From: Aequorivita sp. CIP111184
GTDB taxonomy: Bacteria; Bacteroidota; Bacteroidia; Flavobacteriales; Flavobacteriaceae
Assembly: GCF_900489465.1 (NCBI RefSeq)
Contig: NZ_UEFQ01000016.1
Location: 248,001-312,000, forward strand
Direction of reading: 5' to 3'
Length of the DNA stretch: 64,000 nt
Shown: one piece after another, positions 1-8,464 of the stretch
How the letters are laid out: each line of letters starts with the position of its first letter
How positions within the stretch are numbered: the stretch's first letter is position 1
Position numbers and translations under genes: made by a program
The notes under the pieces: model-generated
Seen by the model: the letters and a program-made list of their open reading frames with translations, nothing else
Told to the model about the DNA's origin: nothing
The model's database searches: none

Positions 1-1207
1 TTTCTGAAATATCCCACAACAATTTGGTGCTGAAATCATAAAAGCTGAAAGTTTCATCGGTAGCGATTGAAACATTATTCTCCGTGTTTTCAATATTCGA
101 AATTTCACTATCCTGAAAAATACGTTTAGTGTAATTTTTATAAATGGGTGATTCCCAAAGATGGTTGATTGATTTTCGTGCAGCAACTTGAATACCGAGT
201 TTTTTTGAAATGGGAAAATCTAAAAATCCATTTCCGTTAATCAAATTGAAACCAATTCCAGCTTCGATTTCCGAGGAAATGGTATTTTTTGAATGCATAT
301 CGATTACACCCGAAACTGCTTCGCCAAAACGGGCGTTAGTTCCGTTTTTATAGATAGTTATATTCTTGGTGATGTCTGGGTTTAGGGCCGAAATGAGCCC
401 AAAAAAATGTCCGCTTTGATACATCTTTATATTGTCCCAAAGCAATAGGTTTTCATCGTGAGTTCCGCCACGAATGTTTATGTTTGAAATGGTTTCATCT
501 ACACTTTCCACGCCTGGAAGAGCTTGTGCAATTTGCAGTACATCGTTTTCTACTTGTCCGGGAAGCAACCCAAAATGTTCTGTTGAAAGCAAAATGGACC
601 CGTCCAGATTTTTATCGATTCCTTTAGTGAAAATATTTTGAATCATAACAGTTTCCAATTCAGCCACCGATGGAACTAAAAGTAGGGCAGAACATTCATT
701 GGATAATTTGGAAGTGTTTTTTTTAATTGAAGAATAACCAACATACGAAATCGTATAGTTTATATTTTTGGTTTGCTCAGGAATATAAAAAAAACCTTCC
801 GCATTTGAGATGGTGTTGAACGAGTTGTTTTCCGAAATAATTGTCGCACCTTCCAATGGCAGCTGCGTTTCAATATCAATAATTCGTCCACAAAGACTGC
901 CTTTATTTTCTTTGGAAGTAATGGTAATATAGCGTTCGTTGATACGATTGTATAGCAGAGGAGTATTTTCAAGAAGATAGGAAAGAATAATTTCTATGGA
1001 TTTTTCAGTTTTTGAAAATGGCTTTAATACAATAAGTTCTACTTCTTCCTTTACGAATGAAAATCGAACATTATATTCCTTTTCCAACGATTTTAAATAG
1101 GGCAAAAGTGTAGTTTCATCAGTTTCTTGAGCAACGGATTTAGTTCCGAAAGCACAGAAAACTAATAGGAAAAAGAGTATTTTGTAGCTACTTGCTATTT
1201 TTGGCAT
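1..1207 (-). CDS. TonB-dependent receptor with STN-like domain, partial
   Basis: The frame opens at ATG 1207 and stays open through the left edge, so about 400 N-terminal residues are seen and the barrel is mostly missing. A signal peptide (about residues 1-27, ending KSVAQE) is followed by a secretin/TonB N-terminal-like domain (about 30-95), a carboxypeptidase-regulatory-like beta domain starting GSLCGRIIDIETQLPLEGA, and a plug domain (about 180-300) with the typical INIRGGTHDENLLLWDN and GEAVSGVIDM motifs. In this family the STN domain touches FecR and passes the ligand signal to the sigma factor. The start overlaps the fecR stop by 20 bp, which implies translational coupling. The ligand cannot be read from the sequence; the nearby lipoproteins may be partners. 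Confidence 0.9.
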   Translation of the reverse strand, partial: MPKIASSYKILFFLLVFCAFGTKSVAQETDETTLLPYLKSLEKEYNVRFSFVKEEVELIVLKPFSKTEKSIEIILSYLLENTPLLYNRINERYITITSKENKGSLCGRIIDIETQLPLEGATIISENNSFNTISNAEGFFYIPEQTKNINYTISYVGYSSIKKNTSKLSNECSALLLVPSVAELETVMIQNIFTKGIDKNLDGSILLSTEHFGLLPGQVENDVLQIAQALPGVESVDETISNINIRGGTHDENLLLWDNIKMYQSGHFFGLISALNPDITKNITIYKNGTNARFGEAVSGVIDMHSKNTISSEIEAGIGFNLINGNGFLDFPISKKLGIQVAARKSINHLWESPIYKNYTKRIFQDSEISNIENTENNVSIATDETFSFYDFSTKLLWDISE

Positions 1208-2114
1208 AAATGCTTACAACTCCGTTTTTATTTATATTATAGTTTAACTGAAGGGGCTCACAAATGGCTTTTAAGGCAAGGTCAAGATTTTCGTGGGTAA
1301 AACTCCCCGTGAATCTTTTTTCGGAATCAATATCTTCCAAAATGACTTTAATAGGATATTGTCTTTCAACTTCATTCAGCACAATTGGCAAAAGTGTGTT
1401 TTCAAAATTACTTTCGTTTGAAAGCCACACAGGCGAAGGGTTTTTGGTAGCTTCGTTAATTGCTAACTTTCCGTTTTTAATTTGTATTTTGCTTCCCGCG
1501 GGCACTTTTACAAGTGTATCATTGAAAGCTACACTAACCAAACCTTCGTAACAAGCGACCTCAAAAAATCCATCTCTCGCAAAAACATTGAACTGCGTTC
1601 CTAAAACACTTACAATACCTTCAACGGTTTTTACACTAAATTTATTTCCTTTTTTCACTTTGAAGTATGCCTCGCCATCCAAAGAGAGCGCGCGGGAATC
1701 AGACCAGTTTTTTTTGTTGTAGATGATTTTTGAACCTGCGTTTAGTACAACTTCTGAATTATCGGGCAATGAAAAAGTCTCGGTTTGCGCGATTTCAGTT
1801 TTTACCGAAGTGTCAAAAGTTGTTGTGTAATAATAGCCAGCCAGTAAAAACGCAAACACTGCAGCCACTTTCCAAACAACTGAAAATATGTTCGGCTTAT
1901 TAAGTTGGTGAACAGGTTTTAGTTGTTTTGAAATAGCTTCAAAGTTTGCTTCGCTGTTCATTTCAGGAACTTCAAAATTAGAACTGGCAGCCGCAATCTG
2001 AACATAGGAAGTATATTCTGGATCGGCTTTTAACAGTTCAAATTCTTCGGGAGTGGCTTCGTTGTTGAGCCATTTGTGCAATAAGTAATTTTTCTCCATA
2101 TTCTTTGTATTCAT
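1188..2114 (-). CDS. FecR-family anti-sigma factor
   Basis: This 308-residue protein has the family layout: a cytoplasmic N-terminal part that would hold the sigma factor, one transmembrane helix at about residues 78-96, a periplasmic FecR domain (about 105-215, with the SLDGEAYFKV and VLGTQFNVFA motifs), and a C-terminal DUF4974/STN-like domain (about 240-305, YPIKVILEDIDSEKRFTGSF). It would receive the signal from the downstream TonB receptor and control the ECF sigma factor encoded just upstream. A second in-frame ATG at 2099 (MEKNYLLHKW) is an equally good start. It would leave a short leader after the predicted ECF promoter at 2122-2147. Confidence 0.93.
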   Translation of the reverse strand: MNTKNMEKNYLLHKWLNNEATPEEFELLKADPEYTSYVQIAAASSNFEVPEMNSEANFEAISKQLKPVHQLNKPNIFSVVWKVAAVFAFLLAGYYYTTTFDTSVKTEIAQTETFSLPDNSEVVLNAGSKIIYNKKNWSDSRALSLDGEAYFKVKKGNKFSVKTVEGIVSVLGTQFNVFARDGFFEVACYEGLVSVAFNDTLVKVPAGSKIQIKNGKLAINEATKNPSPVWLSNESNFENTLLPIVLNEVERQYPIKVILEDIDSEKRFTGSFTHENLDLALKAICEPLQLNYNINKNGVVSIYAKNSK

Positions 2115-2121
2115 AAGTGAA

Positions 2122-2147
2122 ACAGCTGAAGTGTTGCTTACCCTACC
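2122..2147 (-). promoter_or_regulatory. candidate ECF-sigma promoter before fecR
   Basis: Read on the minus strand, GGTAGGG (2147-2141) is followed after exactly 15 bases by CTGT (2125-2122). The same two blocks with the same spacing occur at 2717-2742 and 5146-5171, each pointing at a gene start. The site lies in the 42-bp gap between the sigma gene and fecR. It would let the sigma factor drive fecR and the receptor without driving itself. The functional reading is inference. Confidence 0.6.
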
Positions 2148-2156
2148 TTTAAAATT

Positions 2157-2666
2157 TTAAATATTTCCAATTTCTTTCCGAAGCTTTGCTAAAGCTTGGC
2201 TCATACGCTTTTCCACTGCTTTTACAGAAATATTCAACATTTCCGCGATTTCAGCATATTTTTTTCCTTCTATTCTATTTAGAAGAAAAGCGGTACGTTG
2301 GGCTTCGGTAAGATTTTCAAGTGAATTTTTAAGCTTGTTGTGAAATTCTGTTTCTTCCATTAAAAATTCTGGAGACTGGAAATTGGTGTGGTCGGTTTGA
2401 GTTTTGGCATGTTTTAAAACCACTTTTTTGTGCGCCACTTCATTTAAAAAAGCATTGTTGCAAACGGTGTATAAAAATGATCTTGCTTTTTCTTTCGTTA
2501 TCTTAGCACAGTTTTGCCACAATTTTATAAAAGCCTCCTGCACCAAATCATCAGCTTGCGCGCCATCGCCACATTTAAAATAAATAAAACGCCAAACCGG
2601 CTTTCCATGAGTTTCATAAAGACGGTTGAATGTGTTTTCATTACAAACATTTTCAGGCTCTTTCAT
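2157..2666 (-). CDS. ECF (FecI-like) RNA polymerase sigma factor
   Basis: This is a 169-residue sigma-70 family protein with only regions 2 and 4. Region 2 is at about residues 10-80, with the -10 recognition helix segment GAQADDLVQEAFIKLWQ. Region 4 is at about 115-165, with helix-turn-helix EGKKYAEIAEMLNISVKAVEKRMSQALAKLRKE. It is followed by fecR and a TonB receptor, the standard order for a cell-surface signalling module. It should be held at the membrane by FecR until the receptor binds its ligand. A housekeeping-type -7 box precedes it, while the downstream genes carry a different motif. Confidence 0.95.
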   Translation of the reverse strand: MKEPENVCNENTFNRLYETHGKPVWRFIYFKCGDGAQADDLVQEAFIKLWQNCAKITKEKARSFLYTVCNNAFLNEVAHKKVVLKHAKTQTDHTNFQSPEFLMEETEFHNKLKNSLENLTEAQRTAFLLNRIEGKKYAEIAEMLNISVKAVEKRMSQALAKLRKEIGNI

Positions 2667-2685
2667 AAATGAGTTTGATTGAATT

Positions 2686-2693
2686 CAAATATA
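2686..2693 (-). promoter_or_regulatory. TAnnTTTG -7 box before the sigma gene
   Basis: TATATTTG on the minus strand matches the Bacteroidota housekeeping -7 consensus TAnnTTTG, 20 bases before the sigma factor ATG. No convincing TTTG -33 box is seen at the usual distance, so this rests on one element only. Confidence 0.4.
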
Positions 2694-2716
2694 TTTAAAA
2701 CTTTTTCAAGTTGATG

Positions 2717-2742
2717 GGTAGGGTATATTTTAATTTGTCTGT
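2717..2742 (+). promoter_or_regulatory. candidate ECF-sigma promoter before first repeat lipoprotein
   Basis: GGTAGGG (2717-2723), 15 bases, then CTGT (2739-2742), ending 30 bases before the ATG at 2773. It is identical in both blocks and in spacing to the sites before fecR and before the gene at 5204. The distance to the start codon is nearly the same as for the 5146-5171 site (32 bases). Confidence 0.65.
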
Positions 2743-2772
2743 TATTAATAGAAACCACTCAATATAGATGGT

Positions 2773-4536
2773 ATGAAAAAAATATACTTTATCCATTTTT
2801 TCGTTTTGCTTTTAATGAGCATTACTTTTTTTTCCTGCCAAAAAGAGGAAAAAGAATATATAGATGAAATTCCGGCAGATACAATAAAAGCAAGTTCACC
2901 ATTAACGAGTCTACTTTTACGAACCTCTCAAAATCCAGGCAGTTACGATGATATAATTGATGACAATGGTTGTGCTTCTGTACTTTTGCCAATTACTGTT
3001 TTTGCAAACGGACAACAGCTAGCGATAAATACTTCCGAAGATATTCTTTTGATCCAACAAATTTTCAATCAGTTTCCAAATGATACTGACACCTTAGAGA
3101 TAGCCTTTCCAATCAGCTTACAGTTGTTTGATTTTACACAAGTAATAGTTAACAACCAAAGTGAACTAGATGCACTTGCCGCCACTTGTGGTGTAAATGA
3201 TATTGAAATTGGATGTTTGGATTTTGTATATCCTATTTCTTTTTTCACCTATAATTCAGATCAGCAACAAACGGGTTCTGTTGTTGTTACTACTGATTTA
3301 GAACTTTTTATATTTCTGCAAGGCTTGGGACCTGATGATTTTATTAGTCTAGATTTCCCAATTTCGGTAATTCTCGCCGATGGTTCCACTACGGAAGTGA
3401 ACAGCAACCAACAATTGCAAAACTTGATTGCAGATTGTGTGGCAAATACAAATAATGACCCGATAGATATTTCACAATTTGAAGAAAATCTGACCACGGG
3501 AATTTGGTATGTGGAATACTTTTTTAATGATTATGATGAAACAGATAATTATGCTGGCTTTGAGTTTAGTTTCACTTTAAACGGAACGGCTCAAGCAGTA
3601 AATTCTGGAACAAATGTTCCTGGAACTTGGGCACTTGTTGATAATTTTAAATTCAATCTTTTCTTCGGAACAAATTCACCTTTGGATGAGCTTGATGAAG
3701 ATTGGGAAATACTAGAAGCAACCGCAGATATCATTAAGCTGAAACACATCAGCGGAAGTGATGGTAGCACAGATTATTTAACCTTTGGCCGCAATCCTAA
3801 TATTGGCGGAAACAATACAGAATTAAATCTTTTTATAGAAAACCTGATAACGGGAAGCTGGTTTGTGAACTTGTTGGAAGAAAATGGAACAGACCACACT
3901 GCAAATTTCAATGAATATGAATTTACATTTTTAAGAAATGGTGCTGCAACTGTTATAAGCAACAACAATACAATTAATGGTTTTTGGACTGCGGAAGTTG
4001 ATAGTGGCAATTTGGATTTCATTCTAAATTTTGAAACAACCACTAACGGTAGTTTTGGCGAACTGAACGACGATTGGGATGTGTTGGAAGCCACGCAAAG
4101 TATTATTCGCCTTTCTGACGTAAGTGGAGGCGGTGGCGGAACAGATAATCTTACTTTCGGCCGGGAGCCAAATGGTGGGGGCGGAGGTGGTCCCGATCCA
4201 CAAGAACTTCGTGATATTCTGCAATCGGGAACTTGGTATGTTGAAAAGTATTTGGACGATGGTGATGATGAGACTTCAGATTATTCCGGCTATGATTTTA
4301 CATTCTTTAGCAATCAAAATATTTTTGCCACAAATGGGTCGCAAAATGTGAATGGAATTTGGATTGTAACAGTGACAGGGCAAGAATTAAATTTTGAATT
4401 GGATATGGACAGTCCCATAAATGGCGCTAATGATGATGAGTACAAAGCATTGCAATATTCATCAACTTCGGTAACCTTCGTTACAAAAAATAGTGACGGT
4501 AATATTGAAGACACTTTAATTTTTAAAAAGAACTAA
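2773..4536 (+). CDS. repeat-built lipoprotein (three C-terminal beta-rich repeats)
   Basis: A 587-residue lipoprotein with lipobox SITFFSC at about residue 22, so it should be anchored to the outer membrane. Residues about 65-225 hold two copies of a module with a YPIS/LPIT motif, a Q-rich linker and a second FPIS motif followed by D/N-rich 'vNsnqqL' text. Then come three repeats of about 110 residues (about 237-345, 352-466, 476-587). Each repeat has a GxWyV start, a D-rich acidic turn, GtW in the middle, ELDEDWEIL-like text and an I/V-SGGDGGTDyLTF end, which recalls lipocalin-like beta-barrel repeats. The Gly-rich linkers between repeats are unusual. It heads a transcription unit with the gene at 4586. 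The function is unknown; its position suggests a ligand or partner of the TonB receptor. Confidence 0.85.
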   Translation: MKKIYFIHFFVLLLMSITFFSCQKEEKEYIDEIPADTIKASSPLTSLLLRTSQNPGSYDDIIDDNGCASVLLPITVFANGQQLAINTSEDILLIQQIFNQFPNDTDTLEIAFPISLQLFDFTQVIVNNQSELDALAATCGVNDIEIGCLDFVYPISFFTYNSDQQQTGSVVVTTDLELFIFLQGLGPDDFISLDFPISVILADGSTTEVNSNQQLQNLIADCVANTNNDPIDISQFEENLTTGIWYVEYFFNDYDETDNYAGFEFSFTLNGTAQAVNSGTNVPGTWALVDNFKFNLFFGTNSPLDELDEDWEILEATADIIKLKHISGSDGSTDYLTFGRNPNIGGNNTELNLFIENLITGSWFVNLLEENGTDHTANFNEYEFTFLRNGAATVISNNNTINGFWTAEVDSGNLDFILNFETTTNGSFGELNDDWDVLEATQSIIRLSDVSGGGGGTDNLTFGREPNGGGGGGPDPQELRDILQSGTWYVEKYLDDGDDETSDYSGYDFTFFSNQNIFATNGSQNVNGIWIVTVTGQELNFELDMDSPINGANDDEYKALQYSSTSVTFVTKNSDGNIEDTLIFKKN

Positions 4537-4585
4537 TAAAATCAAAACCCTAATAATTTAAACAATCAAATTAATTTTAATAACT

Positions 4586-5071
4586 ATGAAAACTATGAAA
4601 ACTATGAAAACAAAAATAGCCAGTATGTTTGTAATCATTATGTACATTGTCACTGTTGCGGCTTGTAACAAAGACGACAATAATAATTCGGAACAAAATA
4701 CAACGTTGCAACAGACCGAAACCACTGCCCAGTCGGGCTCTTGGAAGGTTACTTACTTCTTTGATACAGATCAAGATGAAACGAACCATTTTACGGGTTA
4801 TACATTTACTTTCAATGAAAACGGCTCCTTAGTAGCTGTAAATGGAAGTACTACAATTACAGGAACTTGGTCAGTAACTGATAGCAATTCTAGTGACGAT
4901 GATGGTGGTTCGACTAGTCCAGATTTCAATATTTTCTTTGCTTCTCCCCCAGATTTTGAAGACCTATCAGATGATTGGGATATTATTTCAGTGAGCAATT
5001 CAAAAATTGAACTGACTGATGTAAGCGGCGGCAACGGAGGTACAGACTTTTTAACTTTTGAAAAAATCTAA
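4586..5071 (+). CDS. single-repeat lipoprotein
   Basis: A 161-residue lipoprotein (VTVAAC lipobox at about residue 27) carrying one copy (about 48-161) of the same GxWkV ... GTWsV ... LSDDWDI ... DVSGGNGGTDFLTF repeat found three times in each flanking lipoprotein. It looks like a one-domain member of the family, made either by domain loss or as the ancestral unit. Its start has a short tandem MKTMKTMKT. The second or third ATG (4592, 4598) is therefore as good a start as the first. It lies 49 bp after the upstream lipoprotein with no promoter motif between them and ends at a strong terminator, so the two are probably co-transcribed. Confidence 0.85.
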   Translation: MKTMKTMKTKIASMFVIIMYIVTVAACNKDDNNNSEQNTTLQQTETTAQSGSWKVTYFFDTDQDETNHFTGYTFTFNENGSLVAVNGSTTITGTWSVTDSNSSDDDGGSTSPDFNIFFASPPDFEDLSDDWDIISVSNSKIELTDVSGGNGGTDFLTFEKI

Positions 5072-5097
5072 AAATTAATTTTCATCTATTATTTAAG

Positions 5098-5124
5098 ACC
5101 ATCCCACTTAAGGATGGTTTTTTT
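5098..5124 (+). terminator. intrinsic terminator after 4586 gene
   Basis: Perfect stem ACCATCC / GGATGGT with a 7-base loop, followed by a run of seven T. It closes the first lipoprotein unit and separates it from the second unit, which has its own promoter motif at 5146. Confidence 0.88.
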
Positions 5125-5145
5125 ATTTAAATAATTAAAATTTAA

Positions 5146-5171
5146 GGTAGGGTTTTATAAGAGTTGCCTGT
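5146..5171 (+). promoter_or_regulatory. candidate ECF-sigma promoter before second repeat lipoprotein unit
   Basis: GGTAGGG (5146-5152), 15 bases, then CTGT (5168-5171), 32 bases before the ATG at 5204. This is the third copy of the motif in this locus and lies directly after a terminator, where a promoter is needed. Confidence 0.65.
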
Positions 5172-5203
5172 CTTATTTATATAAAACATAAAAAGAAACA
5201 ATC

Positions 5204-6709
5204 ATGAATAAATTAACCAACTTCACCTTTTTAGCTTTCTTATTAATTTTTTTGGTAAGCTCTTGTACAAAAGAAGATTCACAACCTTTTGATGATTCAA
5301 ACACAGATATAGTAGCAGTAAATTCTGAATTGGGAGATTTATTGCTTCGTACTTCAGATAGCAATAGTTCAACTTCAATAGATTGTATAGACCTTGTTTA
5401 TCCACTTACATTTTTTATCTACAATTCAGATCAGCAACAAACCGGATCACAGACGGTTGGTAACGATGGAGAACTACTCGCCTTATTGCTTTCCTTAAAC
5501 CCAGGAACTTATATTGCCTTGCAGTTTCCAGTTTCTGTGATATTACAAGATGGTTCTACCGCACAAGTTAATAGCAATGCCGAATTGGTAACATTAATTT
5601 CGGGTTGCTCATCCAATGGAGGAGGTTTTCCTTCAGATTTTGAAACTATACTAACCACTGGCTCTTGGTTTGTTACATATTTTTTCGATGACACCGATGA
5701 AACAAGTGATTTTGCGGGTTATGAATTTACATTCACAACGGACAATACCGCACAAGCAATAAATACTTCCAATACGGTTGCTGGCACGTGGAGCCTTACA
5801 AATAGTAATACACCTGATCTAAATCTTTTCTTCGGAACCAATACTCCTTTTGATGAGCTTGATGAAGATTGGGATATTATTGAAGCAACCCAAGATATAA
5901 TTAAATTAAAACACATTAGTGGTGGCGACGGTAGTGTTGACTTTTTAACTTACGAACGCACTCCGAACGGCGGTGGAGGCGGTGGAAACACTTCTGAATT
6001 TACTGATAATTTGACAAATAGTGTGTGGTATGTAAACCTATTGGAAGACGATGGGAATAATGAAACTTGTGATTATGTTGCTTATGAATTCAAATTCAAC
6101 GTAAATGAAACAGTTACTGCAACCAGCACGAACAACGCGGTTAACGGTACTTGGGCAGTTACTACTAGCAGTAGTGGAATAGACCTTGTTCTAAATTTTG
6201 AAATAGCCGGAAGTAATGATCCTTTTGAAGATTTAAATGATGATTGGGATGTAACCAGTTTTGATGCCCAAAACGTAAAATTAATTGATGTTAGTGGTGG
6301 TAATGGCGGTACAGATTACCTAAATTTTGGAAGAAACCCTTACGAAGATTGTAATGGTGGAGGAAACACTACAGAGCTTACCAATATTTTAAAAGATGGG
6401 CAATGGTTCGTGCAGAGCTATATAGATGATGGCAATGACGAAACAAACGATTATAATGGTTATAAACTTACCTTTAACACAGATGGAAGTGTGATTGCAG
6501 AAAACAGCAACAATACAATTACGGGAACTTGGAGTGTTGTTAACAGTAGCAACAGTCTTGACGTAATATTAGATTTTGGAAGTGCAATTCCTTTTGACGA
6601 ATTTAATGATGATTGGGATGTTGTTACTTACACTAGTACAAGAGTTGAACTATTTGATATTAGTGGTGGCAACGGTGGTACTGATTACTTGACCTTTCAA
6701 AAATTATAA
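5204..6709 (+). CDS. repeat-built lipoprotein, paralogue of the 2773 gene
   Basis: A 501-residue lipoprotein with lipobox LVSSC at about residue 21. One YPLTFF...QQQTGS...FPVSV module lies at about residues 60-140. Three repeats follow (about 148-262, 268-388, 394-501) with the same GSWFV, GTWsv, DELDEDWDIIEAT and HISGGDGSVDFLTY landmarks as the 2773 product. Compared with that gene it lacks one N-terminal module, and its last repeat is a better match to the consensus. Repeats at the same position in the two proteins look more alike than neighbouring repeats. That suggests duplication of the whole gene after the repeats were built. The role is unknown. Confidence 0.85.
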   Translation: MNKLTNFTFLAFLLIFLVSSCTKEDSQPFDDSNTDIVAVNSELGDLLLRTSDSNSSTSIDCIDLVYPLTFFIYNSDQQQTGSQTVGNDGELLALLLSLNPGTYIALQFPVSVILQDGSTAQVNSNAELVTLISGCSSNGGGFPSDFETILTTGSWFVTYFFDDTDETSDFAGYEFTFTTDNTAQAINTSNTVAGTWSLTNSNTPDLNLFFGTNTPFDELDEDWDIIEATQDIIKLKHISGGDGSVDFLTYERTPNGGGGGGNTSEFTDNLTNSVWYVNLLEDDGNNETCDYVAYEFKFNVNETVTATSTNNAVNGTWAVTTSSSGIDLVLNFEIAGSNDPFEDLNDDWDVTSFDAQNVKLIDVSGGNGGTDYLNFGRNPYEDCNGGGNTTELTNILKDGQWFVQSYIDDGNDETNDYNGYKLTFNTDGSVIAENSNNTITGTWSVVNSSNSLDVILDFGSAIPFDEFNDDWDVVTYTSTRVELFDISGGNGGTDYLTFQKL

Positions 6710-6732
6710 TAGCCTTTTTTATCCCTAAAATT

Positions 6733-6760
6733 AAGTCACGGTTTTCCGTGACTTTTTGTT
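6733..6760. terminator. terminator between converging genes
   Basis: Stem AAGTCACGG / CCGTGACTT with a 4-base TTTT loop and a T-rich tail lies between the lipoprotein gene ending at 6709 and the M28 peptidase gene ending at 6773 on the other strand. The A-rich bases on the left arm may let it serve the minus strand as well. Confidence 0.85.
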
Positions 6761-6772
6761 TTTTTAAAATAT

Positions 6773-8275
6773 TTAATTTCCATATAATGACTTCCCTGCT
6801 TCTTCATATTTATCACCAGCTGTCCATGTTGGTGTTTTTGGTTCGTTGGCAATTAACCTTCCAGCTAGAACATAACTTTGAAAAAATTTCAGCAGATAGT
6901 CATAATCCAATGTATCCGCTTCATCTCCCGCTTGATGATAATATTTTGTTACATCGCCATCAAACGATCTAAAGCCTAACGAAAAAGTTGGTGCTGGAAT
7001 TCCTTTTTCAGCAAAATGAAAATTGTCACTTTGATTAAAAAGACCCATTTCTGGATTTGGGTCATCTATTGCATTTAACCCAAAAGCTGTGGCAGCATCT
7101 TTTATGTTTTTTTCGGCTGAGGTTCTTCCCAAACCAATAATAGTTGCTATGGATGTATCATTATAACCACCATTATCACTATTAAAACAATAAACCATTT
7201 TATTGAGTGGAAGTAAAGGATTTTCTACATAATATTGGCTTCCTAATAAACCTTTTTCTTCGCCGGTAAAAAAAATGAAAAGTGCCGAACGTTTGGTGGG
7301 ATATTTCGTCATGTTTTCAGCCATGCTCAAGACTGTGGTCGTTCCAACAGCATTGTCGCGTGCACCATTGTAGATTTCATCGCCAGTTGCATCTTGTTTG
7401 CCAATACCTATGTGGTCGTAATGGGCTGAATAGATTATGAATTCATTTTTTAATTGTGGATCCGTTCCTTCAACCATTCCAATTACATTCTGGGAAATGA
7501 CAGTCTCGATTTCTTCACCTTCCATCATCAATTTTGAATTTAATTTATCTTTAGATTCAAGCTTTTTTGCCTGAATGTTATTTTCATCATAAACCCATAG
7601 ATAGGCTAGCTCTTTTTTTCCCTCTTTTTTTTCTTTATCCGTTGCAATTTCAATACGGGAAGTATTAAAATTATGATCAATAAATCCCCAAGTGGTTTCA
7701 TTGGTATCCACAAATTCAATTACAGCAACGGCTCCATGTTCTTTTGCTAGTTGTTCCTTTTGTTCAATTAAACCAAATGCAGCTCGGGCATCAGGAATGT
7801 TAGGTCCGCCAGATCTTACAATTACAATTTTTTCAGTTACATCTTTTCCTTTATAATCGTTTTCAAGACCGTAACCTAAATAAATAGCTTCGCCTCTAAA
7901 CTCCATTTTATTTGGTTTTATAACTACTTTTTTCTTAAACTCTTCACCGTCTATTGCTAATAATAAACGTTTTACAGGACTGATTTTATTCAATTTAATT
8001 TCTTGAAAATAACTTTCAGTATTAGAACCTTTTAAGACGTTCTGTGTAACAGGTTTTACTCCATACCCTCTAAGAGAATTGGCAAGATAGGAAGCTGCAA
8101 TTTTGTTTTCAGGCGTTCCAGTTTCTCTTCCTTTTAAAAGGTCATCAGCCAAAAAATATATGTGACCTTCAATCTTATTTTTTGTGATGGTAGCTTCTAC
8201 TTTCTCTTTATCAGATTGGGAATAGAGGGTAATAGTGCTTAGCAGTAACGAGATAAATAAAAGGATATATTTCAT
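6773..8275 (-). CDS. exported M28-family zinc aminopeptidase
   Basis: A 500-residue protein with a signal peptide (about 1-20, TLYSQS). A PA-like insert lies at about residues 105-235. The M28 catalytic domain at about 245-480 shows HYDHIG (first zinc His), NGARDNAVG (bridging Asp), TGEEKGLLGS (catalytic Glu and zinc Glu), FNSDNGG (Asp) and a late KYYHQAGDE His. All the family's metal ligands appear present. It should trim N-terminal residues from peptides in the periplasm or outside the cell. It stands alone between two terminator/promoter regions. A second, less similar M28 enzyme is encoded at 18012. Confidence 0.92.
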   Translation of the reverse strand: MKYILLFISLLLSTITLYSQSDKEKVEATITKNKIEGHIYFLADDLLKGRETGTPENKIAASYLANSLRGYGVKPVTQNVLKGSNTESYFQEIKLNKISPVKRLLLAIDGEEFKKKVVIKPNKMEFRGEAIYLGYGLENDYKGKDVTEKIVIVRSGGPNIPDARAAFGLIEQKEQLAKEHGAVAVIEFVDTNETTWGFIDHNFNTSRIEIATDKEKKEGKKELAYLWVYDENNIQAKKLESKDKLNSKLMMEGEEIETVISQNVIGMVEGTDPQLKNEFIIYSAHYDHIGIGKQDATGDEIYNGARDNAVGTTTVLSMAENMTKYPTKRSALFIFFTGEEKGLLGSQYYVENPLLPLNKMVYCFNSDNGGYNDTSIATIIGLGRTSAEKNIKDAATAFGLNAIDDPNPEMGLFNQSDNFHFAEKGIPAPTFSLGFRSFDGDVTKYYHQAGDEADTLDYDYLLKFFQSYVLAGRLIANEPKTPTWTAGDKYEEAGKSLYGN

Positions 8276-8330
8276 GATAGATTTAAGAAAGATTAATTGA
8301 TGTATAAAGATAGTTTTTGAACTGATATTG

Positions 8331-8338
8331 CAAAATTA
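8331..8338 (-). promoter_or_regulatory. TAnnTTTG -7 box before the M28 gene
   Basis: TAATTTTG on the minus strand fits the Bacteroidota -7 consensus and lies 55 bases before the ATG at 8275. No clear -33 box is visible. Confidence 0.35.
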
Positions 8339-8396
8339 CTTTTCTATAATTATTGTTTAACTTTTAACACAAAAAGATAAACAAAAGTTAAAGTTC

Positions 8397-8427
8397 TTTT
8401 AGTAGGGGGATCCATGCGATAGATTTG
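8397..8427 (+). promoter_or_regulatory. housekeeping-type promoter of the FAS1 gene
   Basis: TAGATTTG (8420-8427) matches TAnnTTTG exactly. TTTT at 8397-8400 differs by one base from the TTTG -33 box and is separated from the -7 box by the ideal 19 bases. The leader to the ATG at 8465 would be about 30 bases. Confidence 0.5.
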
Positions 8428-8464
8428 CGACTTATAAAACCTTAATAAACAAAACAATAAAACG

